Source of the DNA: Chloroflexota bacterium
GTDB lineage: Bacteria; Chloroflexota; Dehalococcoidia; JACPPT01
Length of the DNA: 36,498 nucleotides
NCBI GenBank assembly: GCA_016190815.1
Contig: JACPPT010000041.1
Span: 1 to 36,498 of the forward strand
Direction: 5' to 3'
Shown: one piece after another, positions 22,732-31,213 of the stretch
Numbering within the stretch: position 1 is the first letter of the stretch
Layout: every line of letters begins with the position of its first letter
Translations under genes and position numbers: made by a program
The notes under the pieces: generated by a model
Told to the model about the DNA's origin: nothing
What the model saw: only the letters and a program-made list of their open reading frames with translations
Databases searched by the model: none

Positions 22732-24081
22732 CTAGATGCCTCCCACGAATCGGCCGGGGTTGAGGATGCCCTTCGGGTCGAACTGCTCCTTGATGCGGCG
22801 CATGATGGCCAGATCAGCGCCCTCAGCGCCCCAAACGTCCAGCTTCTCCTTGAGCGAGGTGGGGCAAGACTCCACCACCAGACTTCCCTTTAAGTCAACA
22901 GCCAGGCCTCTGAGCTTCATAATCAAACTTGCGAGCATATCCATATTTTCGGGACGTCTTATTTCCCAGAAACCGCGCACGGTGCCGCTTCCTGGGGCTG
23001 CCACAACCCCTGTAGTAAGCCCTAGCTCCTCGCCCAACGCCTGCGTCGTGCCTACTAGTTGGAAGGCGTCCGATGGCAAAACGTTGGCCATAGTAACAAG
23101 CCTGGGGCTTTCTTTGTCGTCCCTTCCAAGGCCTCTTATCTCCCCCCAGATATTGTCGTTGGCCTCGCCTCGCAGGGTGACAAAAGACACAGCGCCTGTC
23201 CTCTGGCAGATGTCCTGGGACTCTTGTAGCTCTCGCTCCACCACTGAGGGGACGCCTCCGAAGAGAGCTGCAACAGCAATGCCCTTTTGAACTATATCTA
23301 TTCCCAACTTTAACCCGATGCTTTCCGTGGTGGATCCGGCGAGGCACTCCAGCGCCAGTGGGCGAAAGACACTGTGGAGAATGCGGTGTGCATAATCCGA
23401 TGCTTTTTCGATGGATTCGAATGTGGCGTAAAGTGTTGCCTTGACTCTGGGGATGGGAGCCACCTTAAATGTGGCCTCTACAATGACCCCTAGAGTTCCC
23501 AGGGAGCCTATGTAGAGCTTGTTCATGTCGTATCCGGCCACGTTTTTGACAACTCGCCCTCCAGCTTTGGTGACAACCCCTGAGGCGCTTACCACCTTGA
23601 TTCCCAGGAGCATATCCCTTGCCGTCCCGTACCGAAGGCAGAGGGGCCCGCTGGCATTGGTGGCGAGGATGCCCCCTATGGTGGCGCTTTCTGGCAGCAT
23701 GGGGTCGAGGGGGAGGAACTGTCTTGCTGGGGCAAGGGCAGAGTCTAGCTCCCCCAGGGTGATACCCGCCTCCGTCTTAACAGTGAGGTCTGCGGCGTGA
23801 TGCTCCAGAACCCGGCTGAGCCTGGATAGACCCACCACCATATCGACACGGCGAGGGATATTCCCCAGGCCCATCTGAGTGCCTCCGCCCCGGGGAATGA
23901 CAGCCACCCCCTCTTGAGTGGAGAGGGAAAGCAGTTTTGAGACCTCTTCCACCGTTTTCGGAAAGGCAACAATCTGTGGGGACTTCTCGCCAATGGCATA
24001 GCCTGTGTTTTCCTCGAAAGGCAATATACCTTCTTTGTCCAGGACGCTCCCAATGACATTTCTTAGGTCGTTCCTACTCAT
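22732..24081 (-). CDS. glcE: Glycolate oxidase-like FAD-binding subunit GlcE
   Basis: A protein of about 449 residues from ATG 24081 (MSRNDLRNVIG), which overlaps the glcD stop by 8 bp; a longer reading further upstream lies entirely inside glcD and is rejected. FAD-binding type 4 (PCMH) motifs are visible: AVIPRGGGTQMGLGN, TIGGILATNASGP, NVAGYDMNKLYIGSLGTLGVI. The C-terminal end DPKGILNPGRFVGGI is typical of this family. It is longer than E. coli GlcE (about 350) because it keeps more of the C-terminal FAD-oxidase domain. Confidence 0.85.
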   Translation of the reverse strand: MSRNDLRNVIGSVLDKEGILPFEENTGYAIGEKSPQIVAFPKTVEEVSKLLSLSTQEGVAVIPRGGGTQMGLGNIPRRVDMVVGLSRLSRVLEHHAADLTVKTEAGITLGELDSALAPARQFLPLDPMLPESATIGGILATNASGPLCLRYGTARDMLLGIKVVSASGVVTKAGGRVVKNVAGYDMNKLYIGSLGTLGVIVEATFKVAPIPRVKATLYATFESIEKASDYAHRILHSVFRPLALECLAGSTTESIGLKLGIDIVQKGIAVAALFGGVPSVVERELQESQDICQRTGAVSFVTLRGEANDNIWGEIRGLGRDDKESPRLVTMANVLPSDAFQLVGTTQALGEELGLTTGVVAAPGSGTVRGFWEIRRPENMDMLASLIMKLRGLAVDLKGSLVVESCPTSLKEKLDVWGAEGADLAIMRRIKEQFDPKGILNPGRFVGGI

Positions 24082-25465
24082 TTCTTGCTTTCCGTGGAGG
24101 AAATATTTTGCCAGGGTTGAGTGGAGCGCCGTGAGTAAAAGCGACCCGAAGCCTGACCATCGCTTCCAGGTCTTCGTCGCTGAATATCCAGGGCATGTAC
24201 TCCCTTTTCTCCAGGCCAACGCCGTGCTCACCCGTTATGGTCCCTCCAGCATCTACGCATGCTTTGAGAATTTCTGCTCCTGCCTGGAGAACTCGCTGAG
24301 TTTCTCCGTGCACCTGGGTGTTGAACAAGATGTTGGGGTGAATGTTGCCGTCCCCTGCATGGAAGACGTTGCAAATTTGAAAGCCAAAGCGTTGTCCCGT
24401 ATCTGCCATCTTTCGCATGACCTCTACAAGCTTTGTTCTGGGGACAACCCCATCCAGGAGGTAGTAGTTGGGAGAAAGCCTGCCGATGGCTCCGATGGCG
24501 TTTTTTCTTCCAGCCCAGAGGCGTTCTTTTTCCAGAGCGTTCTTTGCCCTCCTGACCTCCATAGCCCCCTCAGCGCTGCATATCCCTTCTATGTCGTTTG
24601 CCTGTTCTGCCACTTCTTCCTTCAACCCCTCAACCTCTATAAGAAGGACAGCCCCTGCCTCTGCTGGATAGCCTGCGTGTATAGCGGGCTCCACAGCCTG
24701 GATGGTGAGGCGGTCCATCATCTCCAGAGCTGCGGGTATTATTCCGCGGGCTATGATGGCGGATACTGCGCTTGCCGCCTTGTCCATCTCCTTGAAGATG
24801 GCCAGAAGGGTCTCTATAGACTCCGGGTCTGGCATGAGGCGAACGATGATTTTAGTTACCACCCCGAGGGTGCCCTCAGAGCCTACAATGATGCCCGTCA
24901 GGTCGTAGCCGGGCTTGCAGGTCTTGCCACCCAGCCATACTACGTCTCCGTTAGCCAGAACCACCTCTGTGCCGAGAACATGATTCGTAGTTACCCCGTA
25001 AGCCAGGCAGTGAGGCCCGCCGGCGTTCTCGGCCACGTTTCCGCCAATGGTACAGGCCCTCTGACTGGAGGGGTCCGGGACATAGTGAAGGCTGTATTTG
25101 CTTGTGGCGCTGGTCAGGTCTATGTTCACGACTCCAGGCTCCACCACCGCAAGCCTGTTTACGGGGTCAATCTCCAGGATGTGATTCATCCTGGTGAAGG
25201 CCAGTACAATCCCCCCTGATTCAGGCACAGACCCTCCACTGAGCCCTGTCCCCGAACCCCTGGGTACCACTGGTATGCCCTCCTGGTGGGCAAGGCGCAT
25301 TATTTTGGAGACCTCATCCACTGTGGACGGGAGGGCTACAACATCAGGCAGGCCACGGCTCACAGAGCCATCATATTCGAACACGAGGAGGTCTTCGGGG
25401 TTTGAGATAACCCACTTGCTGCCTACTATAGCGACTAGCTCCCTAACAAGCCTTTGTTTTTCCAT
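24074..25465 (-). CDS. glcD: Glycolate oxidase-like FAD-linked subunit GlcD
   Basis: A 463-residue FAD-linked oxidase. PCMH-type motifs: VPVVPRGSGTGLSGGS, TIGGNVAENAGGPHCLAYG, KPGYDLTGIIVGSEGTLGVVT. The C-terminal oxidase domain has NVFHAGDGNIHPNILF and GTITGEHGVGLEK, with the active-site histidines, and ends LNPGKIFPP. This subunit oxidises the 2-hydroxyacid. It is the first gene of the glcDEF group and is divergent from the glycerate kinase, with 83 bp between the starts. D-lactate dehydrogenase-like activity is the main alternative. Confidence 0.88.
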   Translation of the reverse strand: MEKQRLVRELVAIVGSKWVISNPEDLLVFEYDGSVSRGLPDVVALPSTVDEVSKIMRLAHQEGIPVVPRGSGTGLSGGSVPESGGIVLAFTRMNHILEIDPVNRLAVVEPGVVNIDLTSATSKYSLHYVPDPSSQRACTIGGNVAENAGGPHCLAYGVTTNHVLGTEVVLANGDVVWLGGKTCKPGYDLTGIIVGSEGTLGVVTKIIVRLMPDPESIETLLAIFKEMDKAASAVSAIIARGIIPAALEMMDRLTIQAVEPAIHAGYPAEAGAVLLIEVEGLKEEVAEQANDIEGICSAEGAMEVRRAKNALEKERLWAGRKNAIGAIGRLSPNYYLLDGVVPRTKLVEVMRKMADTGQRFGFQICNVFHAGDGNIHPNILFNTQVHGETQRVLQAGAEILKACVDAGGTITGEHGVGLEKREYMPWIFSDEDLEAMVRLRVAFTHGAPLNPGKIFPPRKARNE

Positions 25466-25548
25466 CTACTATCCCCGTATATTGTAGGGTTTACATTAAA
25501 CCAGTAAAGGACAAATTTCAACTGCATGAAGATATATAATAGTATGCC

Positions 25549-26691
25549 ATGAAAATAGTGGTGGCACCTCAAGGGTTCAAAGGCAGCCTTGGGCCAGTTG
25601 GTGTTGGAAAGGCCATCAAGAGGGGGATATTGAGGGTCATCCCCGGGGTCAGAGTGGAAATCGTTCCAATGGCTGATGGAGGCGATGGCACCCTTGAGGC
25701 GCTTTTGAAAGGCACCGGTGGCAGGCTCAGGTCCTGGTGGGTAACGGGACCTATGGGCGAGAGAGTTCGGGCGAACTGGGGTGTTTTGGGGGATGGCGAG
25801 ACGGCGGTGATAGAGCTAGCCAAGGCCTCGGGTCTGGCACTGGTTCCTGTGGGGATGTGCAATCCCTTGATCTCAACCACTTATGGCACAGGGGAGCTTA
25901 TTCGCCGCGTGCTGGATTTGGGATTCCGGAGAATTCTGATAGGCATCGGGGGGAGCGCCACCAACGATGGCGGGGCAGGAATAGCTCAGGCCGTGGGGGC
26001 AAGGTTGCTTAACAGAAAAGGAGCGGAGCTTGCCTGGGGTGGAGCTGCCCTGATCAACCTGGAACACATAGATATAGCGGGCGTAGACCGTCGTATTAAG
26101 GAATGCAGGATCGGAGTAGCTTGCGATGTCTCCAATCCCCTCTGTGGTCCAGAGGGTGCATCGGTTGTCTATTCCCCTCAAAAAGGAGCTACTCCCCAAG
26201 GGGTGGAGGTGCTGGAGAAGGCACTGCGCCGCTATGCCGAGGTGATTCAGAAAGAGCTGGGGCTCGATGTAGAGGATATGCCTTTTACAGGGGCTGCTGG
26301 TGGGGCTGGAGTGGGGGTGCTCGCCTTTCTAGGGGCAGAGCTTTTCTCTGGGGTAGAGTTAATAAGCGAGGTCCTCAGGCTTGGGGAGCGTTTTGAAGGT
26401 GCTTCCTTGGTCATAACCGGGGAGGGAAGGATTGATAGTCAGACTGCCTATGGTAAGACGGCTGTAGGGGTTGCGAAGAGGGCAAAAGCCCTTGGCATTC
26501 CTACAGTGGCTCTGGCCGGAACCCTGGGGGACGGCTATGAAGAGGTCTACAAAGCGGACATAGATGCTGTAACTAGCATCCTCTCCCGACCCATGACCCT
26601 GGAAGAGGCTCAGGAGAAGACAGCCTCCCTTCTGGAGGAGTCCGCCGAGAGATTAACTCGCCTTCTTATGACTGGTAAAAGAATGAAATGA
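25549..26691 (+). CDS. glxK: Glycerate 2-kinase (GlxK/GarK family)
   Basis: A 380-residue glycerate kinase of the GarK/GlxK family: MKIVVAPQGFKGSLGPVGVGKAI, VPMADGGDGTLEALL, GIGGSATNDGGAGIAQAVGA and ITGEGRIDSQTAYGKT are all signature regions. It phosphorylates glycerate to 2-phosphoglycerate. A TATAAT-like hexamer at 25535-25540 lies only 9 bp before the ATG, hinting at a nearly leaderless transcript, but no clear -35 box was seen. Divergent from glcDEF, it completes a glycolate-glyoxylate-glycerate route together with the aminotransferase at the window end. It ends in TGA. Confidence 0.93.
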   Translation: MKIVVAPQGFKGSLGPVGVGKAIKRGILRVIPGVRVEIVPMADGGDGTLEALLKGTGGRLRSWWVTGPMGERVRANWGVLGDGETAVIELAKASGLALVPVGMCNPLISTTYGTGELIRRVLDLGFRRILIGIGGSATNDGGAGIAQAVGARLLNRKGAELAWGGAALINLEHIDIAGVDRRIKECRIGVACDVSNPLCGPEGASVVYSPQKGATPQGVEVLEKALRRYAEVIQKELGLDVEDMPFTGAAGGAGVGVLAFLGAELFSGVELISEVLRLGERFEGASLVITGEGRIDSQTAYGKTAVGVAKRAKALGIPTVALAGTLGDGYEEVYKADIDAVTSILSRPMTLEEAQEKTASLLEESAERLTRLLMTGKRMK

Positions 26692-26771
26692 AACTTGACG
26701 CACCTACCCGGAAGATTTAAAATAAAATCGAAAGCTATTTTATGACATTCGTGTGGGGTTAAGGAGGAGAA

Positions 26772-27134
26772 ATGGCAGCAACAAGCAAGGAAGCCATGGT
26801 GAAAGGCCCGATTATCAATATCACTGAGAGGGCTGCCAGCAAGATAAAAGAGTTCGCTGCCCAGGAGAAGGTGGAAGAGTACGGCCTGCGAGTAGGAGTC
26901 ATGGGTGGTGGCTGCTCCGGCCTGTTGTATAAGCTAGCATTGGATAAGGGGCCCAGGCAGGATGACAGGGTGGTAGAGCAGCACGGGGTCAAGATCTTTA
27001 TCGATCTCAAAAGTGCCATTTATCTGACGGGCACCACCCTTGATTATACCGAGGGGCTCAATGGCAAGGGGTTTACATTCCAGAACCCCAACGCCAGCAC
27101 CACCTGTGGGTGCGGTACCTCATTCTCAGCATAG
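26772..27134 (+). CDS. IscA/HesB-type Fe-S carrier (A-type)
   Basis: A 120-residue A-type carrier with the three conserved cysteines: C48 in GGGCSGLLY and C112/C114 in TCGCG. The central INITERAASKIKEF and YGLRVGVMGGGC are family-typical. These proteins deliver Fe-S clusters to apoproteins, which are numerous in this window. AAGGAGGAG precedes the ATG. A strong terminator follows at 27159. Which paralogue (ErpA, IscA, SufA) cannot be decided by eye. Confidence 0.92.
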   Translation: MAATSKEAMVKGPIINITERAASKIKEFAAQEKVEEYGLRVGVMGGGCSGLLYKLALDKGPRQDDRVVEQHGVKIFIDLKSAIYLTGTTLDYTEGLNGKGFTFQNPNASTTCGCGTSFSA

Positions 27135-27158
27135 ACTATTTCAAGTTAGCATAAAGAG

Positions 27159-27197
27159 CGGGGTTCTTCCGGAAGCAGCCGGAAGGCCCCGTTTTTT
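27159..27197 (+). terminator. Rho-independent terminator after the IscA-type gene
   Basis: CGGGG (27159-27163) pairs with CCCCG (27187-27191), and inside it CTTCCGG pairs with CCGGAAG, followed by TTTTTT (27192-27197). It begins 24 bp after the stop. Confidence 0.92.
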
Positions 27198-27243
27198 CTC
27201 TGGGTGAAGTTCTGCGGTCATATGTGGGGAAGGGGTGAGGAAC

Positions 27244-28326
27244 ATGGAGCGCAGCCCCTTATATGAAATCCATAAAAGCCTGGGAGCGACCTTCTCGGAT
27301 TACAATGGGTTGGAGCTTCCCCGCGTGTATTCCAGCATAGGGGACGAGTACAGGGCGGCAAAGACCTCAGCGGTGGCGATGGACAGGTGCTGTGTGGGGC
27401 GTCTCCAGGTGGTGGGGAAAGACGCCCTGGACCTCCTTCACCGCCTCACAACAAACAACCTGAACCTCCTAAAGCCCGGCGAGGGAATGTCTGCTGCCCT
27501 GACATCGGCAAAGGGACGAATTGTTGAGCACCTTGTGGTTTATCTGGGCAAACGCACCGTTCTTCTACTGACAAGCCCCCAGAACCAGGAGAAGGTGGCT
27601 AAATGGATCGATCACTACACCTTCATCGAGGATGTGAAGGTTGAAGATGTAACCGATAAGTGCGGCATGATATCTCTATATGGGCCGCTGGCTCCTAAAG
27701 TAGCATCTGAGATTGCAGGACAGGACATACGTCAGCTACCACTTCATCACTATGTTTCCTTGGGTTCAGACGAGTGGGATTTGTGCTTTACGAGGGCCGA
27801 GGCCATAGGGGGCGATGGCTTCCATATCATCGCAAATAGACAGTCGCTTCAGGAGCTGTGGCGCACGGCCCTGAAAGTGGGTGCACGGCCCATGGGAGAG
27901 GCGGCCTTCGAGATTTTAAGGGTTGAATACGGCATACCCGTCTATGGGAAGGAGCTTAGCGAGGCCGTAAATCCGCTGGAGGCTCACCTGAACGACTCTG
28001 TAAGCTTTAACAAGGGCTGTTACATAGGGCAGGAGGTCATAGCCCGCCTCAACACTTATAAAAAGGTTCAGAAATACCTTGTCGGGCTTCTCTTTCTGCT
28101 TCTGGAGCAGGCCCCCAGGCCGGGAAGCAAGCTGGAGATAGATGGTCAGGAGGTCGGATTCCTTACGTCAGTCGCTCAAAAACCGGGCTTTCAAGTGACC
28201 ATGGCCCTGGGGTACATACGGGCCAAATACGCTTCGCCTGGAACAGGGGTATGTGCCGTAGAGGATGCTGGCAAAATCGAGGGAAAGGTGGTGGCCCCGC
28301 CTTTCCCCATCGCCGCTGAGATATGA
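27244..28326 (+). CDS. YgfZ/GcvT-like folate-binding protein
   Basis: A protein of about 360 residues. ATG 27244 is preferred, with GTGAGG upstream; GTG 27235 is an alternative. The N-terminal and middle parts have the GcvT/folate-binding fold (VGRLQVVGKDALDLLHRLTTNNL, ALTSAKGRIVEHLVVYL). The signature NKGCYIGQEVIARL near residue 260 is the KGCYxGQE motif of YgfZ proteins, which help Fe-S cluster assembly or repair of certain enzymes (for example MiaB) through folate. Being next to an A-type carrier supports that role. Aminomethyltransferase (GcvT) is the less likely alternative, because the YgfZ motif is clear. Confidence 0.85.
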   Translation: MERSPLYEIHKSLGATFSDYNGLELPRVYSSIGDEYRAAKTSAVAMDRCCVGRLQVVGKDALDLLHRLTTNNLNLLKPGEGMSAALTSAKGRIVEHLVVYLGKRTVLLLTSPQNQEKVAKWIDHYTFIEDVKVEDVTDKCGMISLYGPLAPKVASEIAGQDIRQLPLHHYVSLGSDEWDLCFTRAEAIGGDGFHIIANRQSLQELWRTALKVGARPMGEAAFEILRVEYGIPVYGKELSEAVNPLEAHLNDSVSFNKGCYIGQEVIARLNTYKKVQKYLVGLLFLLLEQAPRPGSKLEIDGQEVGFLTSVAQKPGFQVTMALGYIRAKYASPGTGVCAVEDAGKIEGKVVAPPFPIAAEI

Positions 28327-28376
28327 GTTTTTTCCTCTTGTTTATTTAGCTGGGTTGGCCTAAAATCGAGCGTAAG

Positions 28377-29084
28377 ATGAGCACGTCTGAAAGAAACCCT
28401 GGTGACGCCCCAGCTATCGCTGACTCCCTGAAAGGTAAGACCCTGCCTGTTCTGGACAAAGGCTACGTGGTGCTTCTGGACTACATTGGCTCGGATGAAA
28501 GAATTGTAGAGGCGGCCAGGGTATCCACCGGGGCTAGTGCCGACCCCGAAAGGGATAGGAAGCTTCTGTTCTTCCTCATGGAGAACAGGCACGAGACGCC
28601 CTTCGAGCACGTTGTCTTTCAGTTTCTTATCAAGTGTCCCATATTTGTAGCCAGGCAGTGGGTCAGGCACAGGATCGCCAGCTACAACGAACGCTCGGCA
28701 AGATACAGGGTATTCGAGGAGGAATTCTACGTACCTTCTCTAGAAGACCTCCCCAGCGTCTTCACAAAAGAAGACCTTCAGGAGTATGAGGCCCTTTTGA
28801 AACAGGAACACGACTTCTACCTGAAGATGGTGGAAAAGAGCAAGCCCTTCAAGGAGATGAGGCAGAGGACCCGTGAGGTATTCAGAGGCGTCTTAGGCAC
28901 ATCCTACTATACCGAGTTCTACTGGACGATAAACTTCCGCTCCCTTATGAACTTCCTCCAGCTTCGGCTGGCCCCCAGCGCTCAACTGGAGATCCGTCGC
29001 TACGCCCAGGTCATCGCCTCCATAACCAGGTCCATAGTGCCTGCATCCTACGAGGCCTTTGAAAAGTATGTCCTCAAAGGTTAA
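28377..29084 (+). CDS. thyX: Flavin-dependent thymidylate synthase ThyX
   Basis: A 235-residue ThyX. The signature RHRIASYNERSARY (R97-Y110) matches RHRxxSxNxxSxR, and HETPFEH and EIRRYAQVI are also typical. It methylates dUMP to dTMP using methylenetetrahydrofolate, FAD and NADPH. It starts 50 bp after the YgfZ-like gene and is followed by thiE after 12 bp. The link between ThyX and folate-related YgfZ may be functional or just positional. Confidence 0.95.
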   Translation: MSTSERNPGDAPAIADSLKGKTLPVLDKGYVVLLDYIGSDERIVEAARVSTGASADPERDRKLLFFLMENRHETPFEHVVFQFLIKCPIFVARQWVRHRIASYNERSARYRVFEEEFYVPSLEDLPSVFTKEDLQEYEALLKQEHDFYLKMVEKSKPFKEMRQRTREVFRGVLGTSYYTEFYWTINFRSLMNFLQLRLAPSAQLEIRRYAQVIASITRSIVPASYEAFEKYVLKG

Positions 29085-29096
29085 GAGAGCGTCCTT

Positions 29097-29729
29097 ATGC
29101 CCTATACGAAAAAGCCTTTCTCGTCTCGCCTTCATCTGGTGAGCGATAGATCCCTCTGCAAGAAAATGACCCTGGAGGAGGCTGTTGCCCAGGCCATGGA
29201 GGGAGGGGTGGATGCGGTGCATCTACGGGAGCGTGACATGCCTTCCCGGGAACTATGGCAACTGGCCTGTCGCCTTAGGGATATAACTCGTGGGCAAGCT
29301 TTGCTAATAATCAATGACCGGGTGGATGTGGCTCTTGCCTCAAATGCCGACGGGGTTCAATTGGGAGCAATGGGACTTCCTGTCTCAGCGGCGAGGAAAA
29401 TTATTGGCAAGAGGCTTTTTATCGGCGCCTCTGTACACAGCGTCGAGGAGGCTGTGCAGGCGGAAAGGGAAGGCGCGGATTACATTCTCTTGGGCACCAT
29501 TTATGCCTCCCGCTCTCACCCCGATATAAAGCCAGCCGGCCCTGAGCTTGTCAAAAAGGCGAGTGAGGTGGTGCGCATTCCAATAATAGCCATTGGCGGG
29601 ATAGACGCGGGAAATGCTCCTGAGGTTATTAAAGCCGGTGCAGATGGCATTGCTGTCATCTCTGCCATCCTTGGCTCTGAGGATGTTCGGGGTGCGGCAC
29701 GCAGCCTGTTGGCTTCCATTGCTGGTTAG
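29097..29729 (+). CDS. thiE: Thiamine-phosphate synthase ThiE (or TenI-like paralogue)
   Basis: A 210-residue (beta/alpha)8 protein with ThiE/TenI motifs: LHLVSDR at the start, VHLRERDM, LIINDRVDVALASNADGVQLG, IGASVHSVEEAVQAEREGADYILLGTIYASRSHP and IPIIAIGGI. ThiE joins HMP-PP and THZ-P to make thiamine phosphate. The DRVDVALASNADGVQLG region is intact. TenI homologues (thiazole tautomerase) share the fold, so the exact enzyme is not certain without other thiamine genes nearby. Confidence 0.85.
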   Translation: MPYTKKPFSSRLHLVSDRSLCKKMTLEEAVAQAMEGGVDAVHLRERDMPSRELWQLACRLRDITRGQALLIINDRVDVALASNADGVQLGAMGLPVSAARKIIGKRLFIGASVHSVEEAVQAEREGADYILLGTIYASRSHPDIKPAGPELVKKASEVVRIPIIAIGGIDAGNAPEVIKAGADGIAVISAILGSEDVRGAARSLLASIAG

Positions 29730-29740
29730 AGATAGGCATT

Positions 29741-31030
29741 TTACTTTCTTACGGTTTTTGCCTGAGGAGGCTTTGCCACCAGGATAAGCAAGGCTGAGAT
29801 AAGGAATATCCCGGCAAAAATGAGGAAACTCGTCTGATAGCTTCCAGTTACGTCATGAACCCATCCTGCGAAGAAGGGTCCCACGGCTCCCATGAGGGCC
29901 TGGCCGGGCATGGTTGCCCCCCTTATAGTGGCAAGGGATTCCCTGCCAAAGTAGCTAGCCCAGGCAACCCCGATAAGGGCAAAAATGGCTCCAGAGGAGA
30001 TGCCAAAGTATATGGAGTAGGCAAAGGCCATGAGAGGTGTTGAGACAATCATAAGAAAGAGTACCCCAATAGCTGAAAGTGCCAGGGTAAGGGATATACA
30101 ATACCGCACTTTGACCTTTTCCGCTATGAAGCCCCAGACTACGGCCCCGATTCCACTTGTTATGGAGTACACGCTCAAAGCTGCAAAGGCTACGGCCGTT
30201 GAGAGGCCTCGGTCGCTCATATGTGGCACCTGGTGAAGATTGACTGAAGGCATCACTGGAAAGTAAAGATAGGTTGCAACCAGGAGAATCCAGAAAGAAG
30301 GTGTTCTAATGGCATCCCTGAGCTTCCATGAGAACTCCCCAGGCTGGGTTCTGATAGTGGTTGCTCCTTTGGGGTAACCAGGGTTGCTGGTTCCTGTAGG
30401 CGCTTCACCATCCGGCCTAAGCCCCATGTCCTCAGGCCTTCGACGCATATAAATGGCGCACGGTGCAACGCCCAGAACGAGCACGAAGATACCCAAAACC
30501 AGCCAGGCTGCCCTCCACCCTGTGGCTATAATGATGTAGCCGGCCAGGAAGGAGAAGAAAGCTACCCCAAGCCGCTGACCTAGAAGCGCTGCCCCAATGG
30601 CTCGCCCCCTCTTCTTTATGAACCAGTTGGCAACAGCAACCTGTATTCCCACCTCCAGAACGCCGATGCTTATAGCCCTTGCTGCGCCGTAGAAAATGTA
30701 GAATTGCCACAGGCTTTCTAGCCAGTAAAGGCTTGCAATAAGCGTCCCCAAAAGGAAGGTGCCCAGCGTGAGTGTCAGTCTTGTCCCTTTCTTATCGAGG
30801 AAAGGTCCCAGGGGGACTGCCACCAATCCGCCAACAACAACGCCCACACCTGCCACAGCCGATATCTGGGCGCGGCTCCATCCGAATTCCTCAGCCAGGG
30901 GCTTGATAAAAAGGGATAGCATGGGGTTGTATCCCATGATAGCCACAAAGTCGATGGCGAAAGCAGAGCCGAAAATAACCCAGCCGTAGTAGAATTTGGG
31001 TTTCTTCAAACTATTTATGAGTGAAACCAC
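29741..31030 (-). CDS. MFS transporter (monocarboxylate/OFA-like)
   Basis: A protein of about 429 residues from GTG 31030, chosen because AAGGAG lies 6 nt upstream; a longer in-frame reading to 31543 lies over tatD and is rejected. Twelve hydrophobic segments can be counted, with FYYGWVIFGSAF at the N-terminus and the MFS loop LGPFLDKKGTRLTLTLG after segment 2-3. A central hydrophilic loop (MRRRPEDMGLRPDGE) is typical of the oxalate:formate/monocarboxylate group. The substrate is unknown. It is convergent with thiE, with 11 bp between the stops. Confidence 0.88.
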   Translation of the reverse strand: MVSLINSLKKPKFYYGWVIFGSAFAIDFVAIMGYNPMLSLFIKPLAEEFGWSRAQISAVAGVGVVVGGLVAVPLGPFLDKKGTRLTLTLGTFLLGTLIASLYWLESLWQFYIFYGAARAISIGVLEVGIQVAVANWFIKKRGRAIGAALLGQRLGVAFFSFLAGYIIIATGWRAAWLVLGIFVLVLGVAPCAIYMRRRPEDMGLRPDGEAPTGTSNPGYPKGATTIRTQPGEFSWKLRDAIRTPSFWILLVATYLYFPVMPSVNLHQVPHMSDRGLSTAVAFAALSVYSITSGIGAVVWGFIAEKVKVRYCISLTLALSAIGVLFLMIVSTPLMAFAYSIYFGISSGAIFALIGVAWASYFGRESLATIRGATMPGQALMGAVGPFFAGWVHDVTGSYQTSFLIFAGIFLISALLILVAKPPQAKTVRK

Positions 31031-31105
31031 AAAGCTCTCCTTGTATTTTGCCTCTTCCCAGCCCAAGCGATGTAGTAATATAGCGTAATTAGGAGATAAA
31101 TAAAA

Positions 31106-31193
31106 GAGACTGTTTATAAATGGGGAGGGAAGATGGGCGAAGCCCATTTTCGGGGAACCGGCGGAATCCTCCAGCTTCAGTCTAAACAGTCTC
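31106..31193. repeat. 88-bp element with perfect 11-bp terminal inverted repeats
   Basis: GAGACTGTTTA (31106-31116) and TAAACAGTCTC (31183-31193) are exact inverted repeats. Inside are GGAGG/CCTCC and the hairpin ATGGGC-GAA-GCCCAT. It lies between the divergent MFS and tatD genes, 20 bp before the tatD start. It may be a small IS-derived element (MITE) or a structured leader of tatD. The TIR resembles ends I recall for IS256-family elements, but this is unverified, and no clear target duplication was found. Confidence 0.6.
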
Positions 31194-31213
31194 ATAAAGA
31201 AAGGGAACAAGTC

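Noticed and set aside
24005-25219. A 404-residue plus-strand reading frame across glcE/glcD
   Set aside because: It has a low-complexity, Cys/Ser/His-rich composition typical of the opposite strand of a GC-rich gene, and glcD motifs on the minus strand are unambiguous.
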